Assembly: GCF_028553745.1 (NCBI RefSeq)
Contig: NZ_CP067129.1
Span: 2,586,501 to 2,650,500, forward strand
Direction of reading: 5' to 3'
Length of the DNA stretch: 64,000 nt
DNA from: Paracoccus seriniphilus
GTDB taxonomy: Bacteria; Pseudomonadota; Alphaproteobacteria; Rhodobacterales; Rhodobacteraceae
Shown here: piece after piece, positions 28,273 to 38,126 of the stretch
Position numbering within the stretch: the stretch's first letter is position 1
Layout of the letters: each line of letters opens with the position of its first letter
Notes under the pieces: generated by a model
Databases searched by the model: none
Seen by the model: only the letters and a program-made list of their open reading frames with translations
Told to the model about the DNA's origin: nothing
Position numbers and translations under genes: made by a program

Positions 28273-29501
28273 GACTGCTGCTGATATGTCTGGCGTTGCT
28301 GATGCCCGCGCCTGCCATGTCGCAAGAGGCGCGCCTGATGATCCTGCATGACCACGGCAACCCGGTGCAATCCGAAATGGTCCGGCTGCGGATCCGTGGC
28401 GAATATGATCTGACGATATCGCTGGAGGACATGCAGTTCCCGAATTCGTCTGCTTATGACTGGATCCAGATTGCCCGCGATGACTGGCACAAGGAACGCG
28501 TGAACGGACGCCTGTTGCAGATTTTCGAACGTCAGGTGGCTGTCTTTCCCCGCCAGCCAGGTCCGGTTACCGTCGGCCCGCTGAGCCACGATCTGACCTA
28601 TGTCACCGCCGGAGGCGGGCGCGAGAACACCACCGTCACGGCCCCAGAAATCACCCTGAACGTGCAGCCATTTCCGGCCGATCACCCCGCGCTGTCGGCG
28701 CGTGATCTGACCTTGACGGATGAACTCTCTGCCCGGCCCGGCGCGCTGAAGAAGGACGAGGTTCTGACCCGTCGCGTCACCATCGAGGCGCTTGGAACGC
28801 TGGCACATTACCTGCCGCCCCGCCCCGATATCCGCCAGCCCTGGATGATCAGCTATACCAAGCCCGAAATACGCGAGACGGTGCTGACCGAAGACGGGCC
28901 GGTGGCGCGGGTTGAATGGGAATGGCAAATGCGCCCCCATACGGGCGAGCCCGCCATCCTTCCCGGAATCGGCTTTCCCTGGTTCGATACCGACAGCCGC
29001 CAGATACGTATCGCGCCCCTGAAACCGATACCTTTCGGCTTTGCGGGCTTTGGCACGAATTTCGGGGCGACGCAGGCCCCGGCCTCGGTCTGGCTGCTTG
29101 CGGGGGTGCCACTGCTGTCCTTTCTGGTCACCTTGCTGGTGCTGCTGTTGCGGCGCAGGCCGGCGCGCAGGCGGCAGCTTCGCTTGCGTCTGCGCCGCCT
29201 GCTGCCCTCGCCCCATGTCAGGGCAATGAAAGCCGCCGCGCGTCGCGGTGATCTGCCGGACCTGCGCAAGGCGATCGCCCTGCATGAAGACCGCAGCGGC
29301 ACGTCAACGGATACCAGCAGGCTGGATCGGCAGATTTACGCATGCGACCATCAGGCCGATTTCAATCCGACCGTCTGGCTGCAATCCTATCTTGCGGCGA
29401 ATCGCTCGGCGCGATGGCGCATGTTCTGGCGCGATCACCCCGGTGATGACAGCCTGTCGCCGCCGCACGCAGCCACTCGAAGGGAAAACCGCCATGTCTG
29501 A
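28266..29501 (+). CDS. BatD-like oxygen-tolerance protein
   Basis: 411 aa with signal peptide (1-19, ending AMS). Two periplasmic beta-sandwich regions (about 20-265, with VSLTVGP-type strands) are followed by a transmembrane helix (about 276-297) and a basic cytoplasmic tail. This is the BatD layout. Overlaps the TPR gene by 7 nt and the DUF1269 gene by 8 nt. No cysteine pairs or catalytic motif are visible. Confidence 0.85.
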   Translation: MVRLLLICLALLMPAPAMSQEARLMILHDHGNPVQSEMVRLRIRGEYDLTISLEDMQFPNSSAYDWIQIARDDWHKERVNGRLLQIFERQVAVFPRQPGPVTVGPLSHDLTYVTAGGGRENTTVTAPEITLNVQPFPADHPALSARDLTLTDELSARPGALKKDEVLTRRVTIEALGTLAHYLPPRPDIRQPWMISYTKPEIRETVLTEDGPVARVEWEWQMRPHTGEPAILPGIGFPWFDTDSRQIRIAPLKPIPFGFAGFGTNFGATQAPASVWLLAGVPLLSFLVTLLVLLLRRRPARRRQLRLRLRRLLPSPHVRAMKAAARRGDLPDLRKAIALHEDRSGTSTDTSRLDRQIYACDHQADFNPTVWLQSYLAANRSARWRMFWRDHPGDDSLSPPHAATRRENRHV

Positions 29502-30015
29502 ACTGATTGTTGTCGCTTTTGACGATGAAGCCTCCGGCTTTGATATGCGGGCCGAACTGGTGAAGATGCAGAAGGAATATCTGATCGAAATCGAGGATGC
29601 GGTCGTCGTGACCCGCGCCAGCGAGGATGACATCAAGCTGCATCAGGCGGTCAATCTGACCGCGACCGGCGCGGTTGGTGGCGGCTTCTGGGGTGCCCTG
29701 ATCGGAATGGTCTTCCTGAATCCGCTGCTGGGCGCGGCGGTCGGCGCGGCCTCGGGCGCGCTGGCGGGAAAATTCACCGACATCGGCATCAATGACGATT
29801 TCATGCGCGAGGCCGCCCATGCCCTGCAGCCCGGCGGCTCGGCGGTATTCGTGCTGCTGCGCAAGATCACCGCCGACAAGGTGCTGGAACGGCTGGAACA
29901 GCTGCACAAACGCGGGCGGGTTCTGCAGACCTCGCTTTCCCATGAGGATGAGGAAAAGCTGCGCAACGCCCTGTCGGGTGGAACAACAGACAACACCGCG
30001 ACGGCTTCGTCCTGA
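29494..30015 (+). CDS. DUF1269 membrane protein
   Basis: 173 aa, start within the end of batD (ATGTCTGA). N-terminal alpha/beta region, a Gly/Ala-rich double hydrophobic hairpin (about 58-90) and an acidic C-terminus with an amphipathic helix (DKVLERLEQLHKRG). Matches DUF1269, a family found widely in proteobacteria without a fixed function. Coupling to the Bat operon suggests an envelope-stress role, but that is inferred from position only. Confidence 0.85.
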   Translation: MSELIVVAFDDEASGFDMRAELVKMQKEYLIEIEDAVVVTRASEDDIKLHQAVNLTATGAVGGGFWGALIGMVFLNPLLGAAVGAASGALAGKFTDIGINDDFMREAAHALQPGGSAVFVLLRKITADKVLERLEQLHKRGRVLQTSLSHEDEEKLRNALSGGTTDNTATASS

Positions 30016-30061
30016 TCGCTCCGGCTTGACGTCGCATGACGGGACGTGACAAATCCGGGCC

Positions 30062-30796
30062 ATGTTCCTGCGCGCCCTGTTCCGCCCTCCGGCAACCGAC
30101 CTGCCCCCGGCACCGGGCGGAAAAGCCAAGACGATTCGCTGGCGTCCGCTGCGACGCCTGCTGATCTGGACGCGCTGGTTCGCCCTGCGTGTGCTGGCCC
30201 TGATGGCTGCGCTGGTGGCGCTTTACGGTCTGATCAACCCGCCCACGACCTGGACCATCGTCGCACAGTCGCGGCAATATCAGATCAAGCCGCGATCCTG
30301 GGTGGATATCGAGGATATCGCCCCCGTCATGCGCCGGTCCGTGGTGGCGGCCGAGGACGCGAATTTCTGCCTGCACTGGGGCTTTGACATGGCAGAGATC
30401 CGAAAGGTCGTGGCCTCGGGCTCCAGCCGCGGCGCTTCGACGATCACCCAGCAGACCGCCAAGAATGTCTTTCTGTGGCAGGGGCGCAGCTGGCCGCGCA
30501 AACTGCTGGAAACCATCTATACCCCGATGATCGAGGCCATGTGGTCCAAGTCGCGCATCCTGGAAATCTATCTCAATGTGGCGGAGTTCGGCCCCGGCAT
30601 CTTTGGCATTCAGGCCGCTGCACGGGAATTCTATGGCGTCACCCCCGCCAGATTGACGCCAGTGCAGGCCGCCCGGCTGGCCGCAGTCCTGCCAGCTCCG
30701 AAATCGCGCGATCCGCTGCATGCATCACGCCGCTCACGCGCAATCGCCGATGGGGCCGCCACAATCGCCCGGGATGGCCGCGCCAGTTGCCTGTAA
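30062..30796 (+). CDS. mtgA: Monofunctional peptidoglycan glycosyltransferase
   Basis: GT51 enzyme polymerising lipid II into glycan strands. 244 aa with one N-terminal transmembrane helix (about 40-58) and the GT51 motifs: EDANFCLHWGFD carrying the catalytic Glu, RGASTITQQTAKN (motif II), RKLLETIYTPMIE, and the KSRILEIYLN block. No transpeptidase domain, hence monofunctional. Starts 46 nt after the DUF1269 gene. Confidence 0.95.
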   Translation: MFLRALFRPPATDLPPAPGGKAKTIRWRPLRRLLIWTRWFALRVLALMAALVALYGLINPPTTWTIVAQSRQYQIKPRSWVDIEDIAPVMRRSVVAAEDANFCLHWGFDMAEIRKVVASGSSRGASTITQQTAKNVFLWQGRSWPRKLLETIYTPMIEAMWSKSRILEIYLNVAEFGPGIFGIQAAAREFYGVTPARLTPVQAARLAAVLPAPKSRDPLHASRRSRAIADGAATIARDGRASCL

Positions 30797-30875
30797 CACG
30801 CAGCCCGCAGTTGAAACGGACGGGGGGCGCGCTTATCAAGGCGACGTTGCGAAACGAAGAGGTCTCGAGCAGGCG

Positions 30876-31562
30876 ATGAACAACAATAATCAGACCACGC
30901 GACTTTACCATTCCATGCTGTCACCCTTCTGTCGGAAGGTGCGGCTGGTTCTGGCCGAGAAAAAGATCGAGGTCGAACTGGTCGAGGAACGCTACTGGGA
31001 AAGCCCGCCCGATCTGAAACGCCGCAACCCGGCCGGAAAACTGCCGGTTCTGCGCTATCGCGGCAACATGCTGGCCGAAAGCCAGGCCATCATCGAATAT
31101 CTGGACGAGGCGGTGCCCAACCCGCCGCTGATGCCCCAGTCACCGCTGGAACGCCACGAGGTCCGGCGGCTGTGTGCCTGGTTCGATGACAAGTTCAACA
31201 GCGAAGTCACCCAGCCGATCATGAACGAGCGGGTCTGGAAGAAGATCATGCGCACCGGCTATCCCGACAGCCGCGAGGTCAAGAACGGGCTGCGCGCCAT
31301 CAAGGAACATATCGATTACCTGACCACCTTGCTGGAAAGCCGTCGCTGGCTGGCAGGCAACACCCTGTCCCTGGCCGATTTCACCGCAGCCGCGCATTTT
31401 TCCTGTCTCGATTACATTTCGGATGTCGATTGGGATCGCTCGGAAATGCTGCGCGACTGGTATGCAACCATCAAGTCGCGCCCGGCCTTCCGTTCGGTTC
31501 TGGCCGATCAGGTGCCCGGAATTCATCCGGCCCCGCATTATGCCGAACTCGATTTCGGATAG
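30876..31562 (+). CDS. Glutathione S-transferase family protein
   Basis: 228 aa. Thioredoxin-like N-terminal domain (about 1-85; [14 protein letters not shown] with a Ser-x2-Cys entry, NPAGKLPVL with cis-Pro, and [11 protein letters not shown] for glutathione binding). All-helical C-terminal domain (about 90-215; [19 protein letters not shown]-cap box). Substrate unknown. The ATG has AGGCG just before it. The gene end overlaps the longest queG start by 23 nt, so the two form a pair. Confidence 0.9.
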   Translation: MNNNNQTTRLYHSMLSPFCRKVRLVLAEKKIEVELVEERYWESPPDLKRRNPAGKLPVLRYRGNMLAESQAIIEYLDEAVPNPPLMPQSPLERHEVRRLCAWFDDKFNSEVTQPIMNERVWKKIMRTGYPDSREVKNGLRAIKEHIDYLTTLLESRRWLAGNTLSLADFTAAAHFSCLDYISDVDWDRSEMLRDWYATIKSRPAFRSVLADQVPGIHPAPHYAELDFG

Positions 31563-32646
31563 ATCCCCCGAACCCGCCGCACCTGCGGACGGGGGGCGGG
31601 ATGACAAGGGTTTGCATGAGTTCAAGCAGGCTCTTGACGTCCAGGCCCGCGAGATGGGCTTTGCGCAGATGCGGGTGACGCGGCCCGACTCCGTGCCCCG
31701 GATCGCCGAACGCCTGCAAGAGTTCCTGCGTGCCAACCGTCACGGACAGATGGGCTGGATGGCCGAACGGACCCATTGGCGGGGCGATCCCGCGGCCCTG
31801 TGGCCCGAAGCAAGATCGGTCATCATGCTGGCCGAACTGTATACACCCGATCACGACCCTCTGGAGGTGCTGAAACATCCCGGGCTTGGCGCGGTCAGCG
31901 TCTATGCCCAGGGGCGAGATTACCATGACATCGTCAAGAAGCGGCTGAAGCGGCTGGGACGCTGGCTGCTGGAACATCACCCTGACGAACAGATCAAGGT
32001 CTTTGTCGATACGGCACCGGTCATGGAAAAACCGCTGGCACAGGCGGCAGGACTTGGCTGGCAGGGCAAGCATACGAACCTGCTGTCGCGCGAATTGGGC
32101 AGCTGGTTCTTTCTGGGTGCGATCTTTACCACCTGTGCCCTGCCGCCCGATCCGCCAGAAACGGAACGCTGCGGATCCTGCCGGGCCTGTCTCGACATCT
32201 GCCCGACCTCGGCCTTTCCCGCGCCCTTCCAGCTGGATGCCCGGCGCTGCATCTCTTATCTGACGATCGAGCATCGCGGGCCGGTCGATCCGGATCTGCG
32301 CGCCATGATGGGCAACCGTATCTATGGCTGTGATGACTGTCTGGCGGTCTGCCCTTGGAACAAATTTGCCCGACAGGGGCAGGAAATGCGTTATCGCGGC
32401 ATCATCGACGCCCCCCCGCTGACCGAACTGGCCGCGCTGGATGATGCGGCGTTTCGGGCACGTTTTTCCGGAAGCCCGATCAAGCGTATCGGGCGCGACC
32501 GCATGGTTCGCAATGTGCTCTATGCCATCGGCAATTCCGGCCAGCCACAATTGCGACCCGTGGCTCAGGGCCTGACGGATGATCCCGACGAAGCCGTCGC
32601 AGATGCGGCGCGATGGGCCGCCACCCGTCTCTCGGTGCCGGACTAG
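31540..32646 (+). CDS. queG: Epoxyqueuosine reductase
   Basis: Cobalamin- and Fe-S-dependent last step of queuosine tRNA modification. Two ferredoxin-like motifs ([12 protein letters not shown] and [11 protein letters not shown]) supply eight cysteines for two [4Fe-4S] clusters. The catalytic Asp lies in [13 protein letters not shown]-terminal HEAT-like helices follow. Start is uncertain: the ATG at 31540 gives 368 aa but lies inside the GST gene and lacks a clear ribosome site. A TTG at 31612 (HEFKQALD) would give a more typical N-terminus. The stop codon is shared with the convergent RTX gene (CTAG). Confidence 0.9.
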   Translation: MPNSISDRSPEPAAPADGGRDDKGLHEFKQALDVQAREMGFAQMRVTRPDSVPRIAERLQEFLRANRHGQMGWMAERTHWRGDPAALWPEARSVIMLAELYTPDHDPLEVLKHPGLGAVSVYAQGRDYHDIVKKRLKRLGRWLLEHHPDEQIKVFVDTAPVMEKPLAQAAGLGWQGKHTNLLSRELGSWFFLGAIFTTCALPPDPPETERCGSCRACLDICPTSAFPAPFQLDARRCISYLTIEHRGPVDPDLRAMMGNRIYGCDDCLAVCPWNKFARQGQEMRYRGIIDAPPLTELAALDDAAFRARFSGSPIKRIGRDRMVRNVLYAIGNSGQPQLRPVAQGLTDDPDEAVADAARWAATRLSVPD

Positions 32647-35600
32647 AAAAGAAAGTCATCTGCAGACAGGTCTAGATGTCCGGTCATGCGCAGGGCCATG
32701 TCGGTCCGCCCGTCACCGTCTGCATCGATCTGGATCCTTGTCTCATCCCCGACATAGGTCCAGCGCAGCTGGTGGTCGTCCGAAAATTCACGCCCTCCGA
32801 TATAGGTCAGGTCCAGTTGCCTCAGGTCCACCAGGTCCTGCCCCGGCACGAAGTTCACGATCACATCGGCATCGCCGCCCCGATCGCTGTCCTCCCAATC
32901 GGTATATCTGAACACATCCTTGCCACGCCCCCCATAAAGCCAGTCCGCGCCCTCTCCGCCGATCAGCGTGTCATCTCCGGCTCCTCCCTTCAGGGTATCT
33001 GCGCCCTTGCGCCCCAGCAGCAGGTCATCGCCAGAGCCGCCATCCAGAATGTCGGCGCGCTTTTTCCCGTCAAGGCGATCGTCGCCGCGACCGCCAGACA
33101 TCCGATCCTCTCCCGATCCTCCGATCAGGGTATCCTTGCCGCCGCCGCCCTCGAAGCGGTTCTTCCCGCCGGGATCCTCCAGCCAGTCATGACCACTCTT
33201 GCCGACAAGGGTGTCATTGCCAAAGCCACCGTAAATCCTGTCGTTTCCATCCCCGCCACCAAGGTAGTCATGGCCCTTTCCTCCCTTGAGGAGATCCCTG
33301 CCATCCTGCCCGTAGAGCGTGTCACTGCCCTGTCCCCCCGACAGACAGTCTGCACCAGCACCCGCCTTCAGGACATCGTTCCCTCCTTCGCCATACAATG
33401 AATCCGCGCCCGATCCGGCGATCAAACGGTCATTCCCGTTCCTGCCCCACAGCTCGTTGTCGCCGAAAATGGCTTCAAGCGTGTCGTGCCCAAAGCCGCC
33501 CAGCAGCGTGTCATCGCCGCTTCCGCCCAAAAGCTGGTCCGAGCCTCGCCCCCCGTAGAGCAGGTTCCGGCCGGAGTTGGCGCTCAGGGTGTCGTCGCCA
33601 TTCTCTCCCATAAGCGTGTCATTGCCCGAGCCACCGTCCAGCAGATCATCTCCGTCCCCGCCGTAGAGGGCATCATCTCCTCCCTGACCATATAGCCTGT
33701 CCTGTCCGCTGCCACCGATCAGCGTATCGCGGCCATTGCCACCAGCCAGAAGATCATCGCCCCCGTCGCCCGACAGGACGTCATTGCCGCCTTCGCCATA
33801 CAGCTTGTCGCTGCCACTGCCGCCGTAAAGGCGATCATGGCCCGTGCCACCATGGAGATGATCATTGTCCGCACCACCATACAGCAGGTCGGTGCCGGTC
33901 TCACCCCACAGGCTGTCCTGTCCTGAATCTCCGAAGAACGTATCATTGCCTGCGCCGCCATACAGCCCGTCCTGCCCATCTCCCCCGCGCAACAGGTCAT
34001 GCCCTTCATCCCCGTGCAGGGTGTCATCCCCGCCCGAAGCCGACAGCGTGTCATTCCCGGCCTGACCCTGCATATTGTCCGGGCCCTGGCCGCCAAGCAG
34101 TTGATCGCCACCGGCCCCGCCAAACAGCCAGCGACCGACCGTCGTCGGGGCGTCATCCGCTGACACGGCTTTCGGGTCCAGTTCGGGCAGCAGATAATGG
34201 GACAGCGGAAACATGGCGTTCGTAAACGCGCCGGCGGACAGGGGCCCGCCATCGCTGCTGTAGATATCCACATGGCTATCGCCATAGCTGATGCGCATGC
34301 CGTAATTTCTGGGCTGAAACGTCAGCTGCCACGTGCTGCGGATCATGCCCAGCATGGACATGTCCAGCCGGTCCTGATCCGGCTGGAAGTCCTTGATCAC
34401 GATCCGCCCGTCAACGCGCGACAGCACGAAGGTATCGGCCCCCGCCCCGCCAATGAGGGTAAGCCCCTCATCACCGGCAACCAGAATGTCATCTCCATCG
34501 CCGCCCTCGAGCCGCGAGGTTCCGACCCGCGCCACCAGCAGATCGTCCCCCGCCCCACCACGCGAGATGCCCGAGCCTGCGAATGCGGTGACGCCGATCT
34601 CGCCGGGATCAAGGGACAGCTGTGTCACCCCCGCCTCTGTCGCGCTGGAGACGAACAGGGCGATCTTGTCCCCGATCACCTGCGCCTCGATATCGCTGAC
34701 ATCGGACAGGCTCATCGCGGTATCATCGGCGATGCTGGCCAGATGCAGCAGACGGCCATCGGGCAAGAGCGCAAAAGCCGAGATGCCGTCATCCGCGCCT
34801 CCGGCGAAAACATAGCCGCGCCCCTCCACCACCGCCGTCGCAAGGGCAGTGGCAGATTGAAACCGCGTGGTCCGCTCATCGATGACATGATCCGTGACCT
34901 GCAAATCGCCATTCTGGCGCAGTTTGAACACCGTCAGAGACGAGGAAGATGATCCTGCCACCACAAGGAAATCCCGCCCTCCGAATTGCAGAACCTCGGC
35001 CTCGGTGGGGATGAAATAGCCGGTGCCCTGCGCCGCGACATGCATTGCCCCCGGCCCCAATACGCCGTCCTCGCCGACTTGATGCGTCGCGATGAAGTTT
35101 CCACCCGCCGAAACGGCCACCAGCAGGCGCTGACCGGCGACCTCGACATCCAGAACCCGGTCCAGCGAGGCCCCCGCAAGCGCGCCGGACTGGGGCAGAT
35201 CAACCGAGGACAGCTTTGTGATCGCCCCGCCTGCCGACAGCCGATAGACGGTCAGCCCCAAATCCGAGCCGCGCCCGGTATAGATGAACTCTCCGGCGGC
35301 GGTCGAAAACTGTCCCAGCGCGGTCAGCTTGGTGCCGATCGTCGCTGCCGGAAAGACGCGCGCAAAGGAAGTCAGCCCACCATCCATGCCGATTTTCGGT
35401 GCCAGCCCCTGAGAACCCGCAATCATCCCGGGATACAGGAAACTGTCACCCCCGATCTTCAGGAGCGATATCTCGGGGTCACCCTGATAGGCGAAACTCT
35501 TGGGAAAGGCCTGGCGGTCCACGACCTCAAGCGGGATGTCGGGGTCGCGAAATGAATAGCTGATGATGCCGCCATCATGCTGCGTCGTCGAAAACAGCAG

Positions 35601-35702
35601 ATAGCCCCCTTGCCCGACCTTCCCGATGACCAGATCGGTCATTGTCTTGGGCCAAGCTGCCAGGGCGGCCCCATGGGTGACCACATGGCGATAGGTCAGC
35701 AT
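32643..35702 (-). CDS. RTX calcium-binding protein with N-terminal beta-propeller-like region
   Basis: 1019 aa, probably secreted by a type I system, which is not encoded nearby. Residues about 1-385 form repeated beta-strand blocks ([52 protein letters not shown]), suggesting a propeller. Residues about 386-425 and about 535-940 are GGxGxDxLxG nonapeptide repeats that bind calcium in parallel beta-rolls. A serralysin-type C-terminal secretion domain ends ...DLSADDFLF. No N-terminal signal peptide and only one cysteine. GAGGAACAG precedes the ATG. Possible adhesin, S-layer or matrix protein; no protease motif. Confidence 0.9.
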   Translation of the reverse strand: MLTYRHVVTHGAALAAWPKTMTDLVIGKVGQGGYLLFSTTQHDGGIISYSFRDPDIPLEVVDRQAFPKSFAYQGDPEISLLKIGGDSFLYPGMIAGSQGLAPKIGMDGGLTSFARVFPAATIGTKLTALGQFSTAAGEFIYTGRGSDLGLTVYRLSAGGAITKLSSVDLPQSGALAGASLDRVLDVEVAGQRLLVAVSAGGNFIATHQVGEDGVLGPGAMHVAAQGTGYFIPTEAEVLQFGGRDFLVVAGSSSSSLTVFKLRQNGDLQVTDHVIDERTTRFQSATALATAVVEGRGYVFAGGADDGISAFALLPDGRLLHLASIADDTAMSLSDVSDIEAQVIGDKIALFVSSATEAGVTQLSLDPGEIGVTAFAGSGISRGGAGDDLLVARVGTSRLEGGDGDDILVAGDEGLTLIGGAGADTFVLSRVDGRIVIKDFQPDQDRLDMSMLGMIRSTWQLTFQPRNYGMRISYGDSHVDIYSSDGGPLSAGAFTNAMFPLSHYLLPELDPKAVSADDAPTTVGRWLFGGAGGDQLLGGQGPDNMQGQAGNDTLSASGGDDTLHGDEGHDLLRGGDGQDGLYGGAGNDTFFGDSGQDSLWGETGTDLLYGGADNDHLHGGTGHDRLYGGSGSDKLYGEGGNDVLSGDGGDDLLAGGNGRDTLIGGSGQDRLYGQGGDDALYGGDGDDLLDGGSGNDTLMGENGDDTLSANSGRNLLYGGRGSDQLLGGSGDDTLLGGFGHDTLEAIFGDNELWGRNGNDRLIAGSGADSLYGEGGNDVLKAGAGADCLSGGQGSDTLYGQDGRDLLKGGKGHDYLGGGDGNDRIYGGFGNDTLVGKSGHDWLEDPGGKNRFEGGGGKDTLIGGSGEDRMSGGRGDDRLDGKKRADILDGGSGDDLLLGRKGADTLKGGAGDDTLIGGEGADWLYGGRGKDVFRYTDWEDSDRGGDADVIVNFVPGQDLVDLRQLDLTYIGGREFSDDHQLRWTYVGDETRIQIDADGDGRTDMALRMTGHLDLSADDFLF

Positions 35703-35819
35703 CTGTTCCTCGGACGCGTTCTAAGGTTCGCCATGACCCTAGTCCGCGCGGATTAACAATCGCCCCCGCTATCGGGAAGGAAATACTTTGAAGTTTAATG
35801 GAATTCTTACGATCTGACG

Positions 35820-36581
35820 TCAGACCGTCTGCGGCTCTGCGCCGATCTGGAAAGCCAGGGGGCCGTAAAGGATGATACCCGGCTGGACCACCTTGGCATC
35901 CGCCATCATCTGCGCCAGTTCACCGATGGTCGTGCGGACCAGTCGCTGATGGGGATGCCCCACCGCCTCGGCAAACAGCGCCGGGGTCTCTGACGGCAGT
36001 CCATGCGCCCGCAGCTCTTCGGCCAATCGCGGGAAACTGCGCTGGCCCATGAAGACGACAGTCGTGACGGCAGGATCTGCCAGAGCCGCCCAGTTGATGT
36101 CTTCGGGCAGATGTCCCGTCACATCGGCACCGGTGACGAATTGCACCCGACGCGAGGTCAGCCGACGGGTCAGCGGAATGCCTGCCGCGGCCGCCGCAGC
36201 ACTTGCCGATGTCACGCCCGGCACGATCTCGAAGGGGATACCCGCCTGTGTCAGCGCCACAAGTTCCTCTTCCAGCCGACCGAAAATTCCCGCATCGCCA
36301 GACTTCAGGCGAACGACCCGACGACCGGCCTGCGCATGGCTGACCAGCAATTCATTCACATGTTCCTGTCGGGCCGAGGGGCGCCCCGCACGCTTGCCGA
36401 CCGATATCAGTTCGGCCTGGGCCCCAGCGTGATCCAGAACCGGCCCCGATGCGAGATCGTCGAACAGCACGACATCCGCCTGTGCCAGCCTGCGCACGGC
36501 CTTCAATGTCAGCAATTCGGGGTCTCCCGGACCAGCCGAGACAAGGGAAACAAAACCGGAGGACAGAGAAGATTGCGTCAC
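35820..36581 (-). CDS. cobA: Uroporphyrinogen-III C-methyltransferase
   Basis: SAM-dependent methylation of uroporphyrinogen III to precorrin-2, the branch to cobalamin and sirohaem. 253 aa, single-domain form (no CysG NAD/ferrochelatase part). SAM motifs SAGPGDPELLT (15-25), GDAGIFGR, PGVTSASAAAAAAGIPLT, VVFMG. Divergent from the photolyase gene. A 12 bp palindrome TCTGACGTCAGA covers its stop codon. No other cobalamin gene is adjacent. Confidence 0.95.
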   Translation of the reverse strand: MTQSSLSSGFVSLVSAGPGDPELLTLKAVRRLAQADVVLFDDLASGPVLDHAGAQAELISVGKRAGRPSARQEHVNELLVSHAQAGRRVVRLKSGDAGIFGRLEEELVALTQAGIPFEIVPGVTSASAAAAAAGIPLTRRLTSRRVQFVTGADVTGHLPEDINWAALADPAVTTVVFMGQRSFPRLAEELRAHGLPSETPALFAEAVGHPHQRLVRTTIGELAQMMADAKVVQPGIILYGPLAFQIGAEPQTV

Positions 36582-36686
36582 GAGAGCGGCCTATATGGGC
36601 GATACCTGCCCTTTGCTATACCACCCGTTGGCGCACTGACAATGCCGCGCGGCGACGGCCCGGCCATGGAACTGCGGCGCCGCATG

Positions 36687-36709
36687 CAACTTTTGGCGGT
36701 TTCGCGCGT
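36687..36709 (+). promoter_or_regulatory. Weak ECF-type promoter candidate of the photolyase gene
   Basis: CAAC and CGT (36707-36709) are separated by 16 bp, the AAC/CGT hallmark of group IV (ECF) sigma factors, with the photolyase ATG 28 nt beyond. Only the core triplets match. The neighbouring tspO gene has a much better match of the same class, which raises interest. Low confidence alone. Confidence 0.3.
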
Positions 36710-36737
36710 GTATCAGGGGCATAGCAAGGAGAATTCC

Positions 36738-38117
36738 ATGACGGTCATCTGCTGGTTCAGACGGGTCTTGCGACTGGACGATCATCCGGCGCTGAATGCG
36801 GCCTGCGCGGCGGGCAAGGTCATCCCCCTTGTCATTCTGGACCCCGATGAGGCCCGTGATCACCCGGCCAGCGCGCAGCGTCAGGCCATGTCGCTGCCGC
36901 ATTTGCAGGCCGCCCTGAATCGCCATCACAGCCAGTTGATCCTGCGCCGGGGCGATCCGCAGAAGGTGATCACCCGGATTCTGTCCGAGACCGGCGCGAC
37001 ACAACTGCATACCACCCAAGGCTTTCCCTTTGCCAATGACCACGGATTGCAGGAAACGGTCCGGGCCGCAGGCGCGGAACTGCATTTGCATCCCTCGGCT
37101 GATCTGGTGCCACGTGGCTCGGTCCGTACCGGTCAGGGCGGCACCTACAAGGTGTTCACGCCTTTCTGGCGAGCCTTGAGGAGCCAGGACATCGCCCAGC
37201 CGCTGCCCGTGCCGACCCTCTCCTCGCCCGAGAACTGGCCGGCCAGTGATTCCATCGACTGGCCCGAGGCGCGCAGCGCGATGGCGCGCGGCTGGACGGT
37301 TCTGGCCGAGCATGTAACTGCAGGGGAAGACGCAGCGCATGACAGGGTGAACCGCTTCCTGGAAGAGGCTGTGCCCGGCTATGTCACCCGCCGCGACCTG
37401 CCCGGCCAGCCCCAGGCGACATCGCAGATCTCTGATGCGCTGGCTGTCGGGGAAATCAGCGCCCGCCGTATCTGGCGCATGGCCATGGATGCCCGCATGC
37501 AGGGCCAGGCGGGCACGGATGATTTCCTGCGCGAGATTGCCTGGCGCGAGTTTGCGCGCGACCTGTTTCACGCCGCCCCCGACATGGCAACGCGCTGCTG
37601 GCGATCAGAATGGAATGATTTTCCGTGGAAGCCGGACAATACCGATGCGCAGGCATGGCGAAAGGGTCAGACCGGTATCCCGATCATCGATGCGGGCATG
37701 CGCGAGTTGTTCGTGACCGGACGCATGCACAACCGCGTCCGCATGATCGCGGCCAGCTATCTGACCAAACATCTGCTGACGGATTGGCGCCTTGGTCGGC
37801 AATGGTTCGAACGGACACTGACCGATTGGGACCCGGCGTCAAATGCCATGAACTGGCAATGGGTCGCGGGATGCGGGCCGGATGCCTCGCCCTATTTCCG
37901 GATATTCAACCCCGAGACGCAAGCAGGGAAATTCGACCGGGGCGCAGGCTATAGCGATCTATGGCTGGACCCCGACAGCCCCAATGCCCGCGCCTTTGCA
38001 AAGGCGGCCCCGCTCTCATGGAGGATCGACCTGCGTCACAAACCTCTTCCCGAGATGTCGCTGGCCCATGGCCGGGCGCGGGCGATGACCGCCTATGAGG
38101 GCTTCAAGAAGAGATGA
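36738..38117 (+). CDS. phrB: Deoxyribodipyrimidine photolyase (class I CPD)
   Basis: Light-driven repair of cyclobutane pyrimidine dimers with FAD and an antenna cofactor. 459 aa: N-terminal antenna domain (about 1-130, CWFRRVLRLDDHPAL), helical FAD domain with FLREIAWREFARD, GMRELFVTGRMHNRVRM, and the C-terminal DWDPASNAMNWQWVAG. Start at MTVICWF with AAGGAG 6 nt upstream; the longer upstream frame is antisense to cobA. Convergent with the TspO-like gene. Confidence 0.95.
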   Translation: MTVICWFRRVLRLDDHPALNAACAAGKVIPLVILDPDEARDHPASAQRQAMSLPHLQAALNRHHSQLILRRGDPQKVITRILSETGATQLHTTQGFPFANDHGLQETVRAAGAELHLHPSADLVPRGSVRTGQGGTYKVFTPFWRALRSQDIAQPLPVPTLSSPENWPASDSIDWPEARSAMARGWTVLAEHVTAGEDAAHDRVNRFLEEAVPGYVTRRDLPGQPQATSQISDALAVGEISARRIWRMAMDARMQGQAGTDDFLREIAWREFARDLFHAAPDMATRCWRSEWNDFPWKPDNTDAQAWRKGQTGIPIIDAGMRELFVTGRMHNRVRMIAASYLTKHLLTDWRLGRQWFERTLTDWDPASNAMNWQWVAGCGPDASPYFRIFNPETQAGKFDRGAGYSDLWLDPDSPNARAFAKAAPLSWRIDLRHKPLPEMSLAHGRARAMTAYEGFKKR

Positions 38118-38126
38118 TGGCATGGC

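Noticed and set aside
32676-33695. Several plus-strand frames across the RTX repeats
   Set aside because: The repetitive coding sequence gives open antisense frames; translations are Pro/Ser-rich repeats without meaning.
32900-34560. Tandem nucleotide repeats resembling a CRISPR or satellite array
   Set aside because: These are degenerate 27 nt units encoding GGxGxDxLx nonapeptides; spacing and divergence follow the protein, not a DNA array.
35813-35824. 12 bp palindrome at the cobA stop as terminator
   Set aside because: Short, no T run and no further pairing; kept only as a note in the cobA entry.
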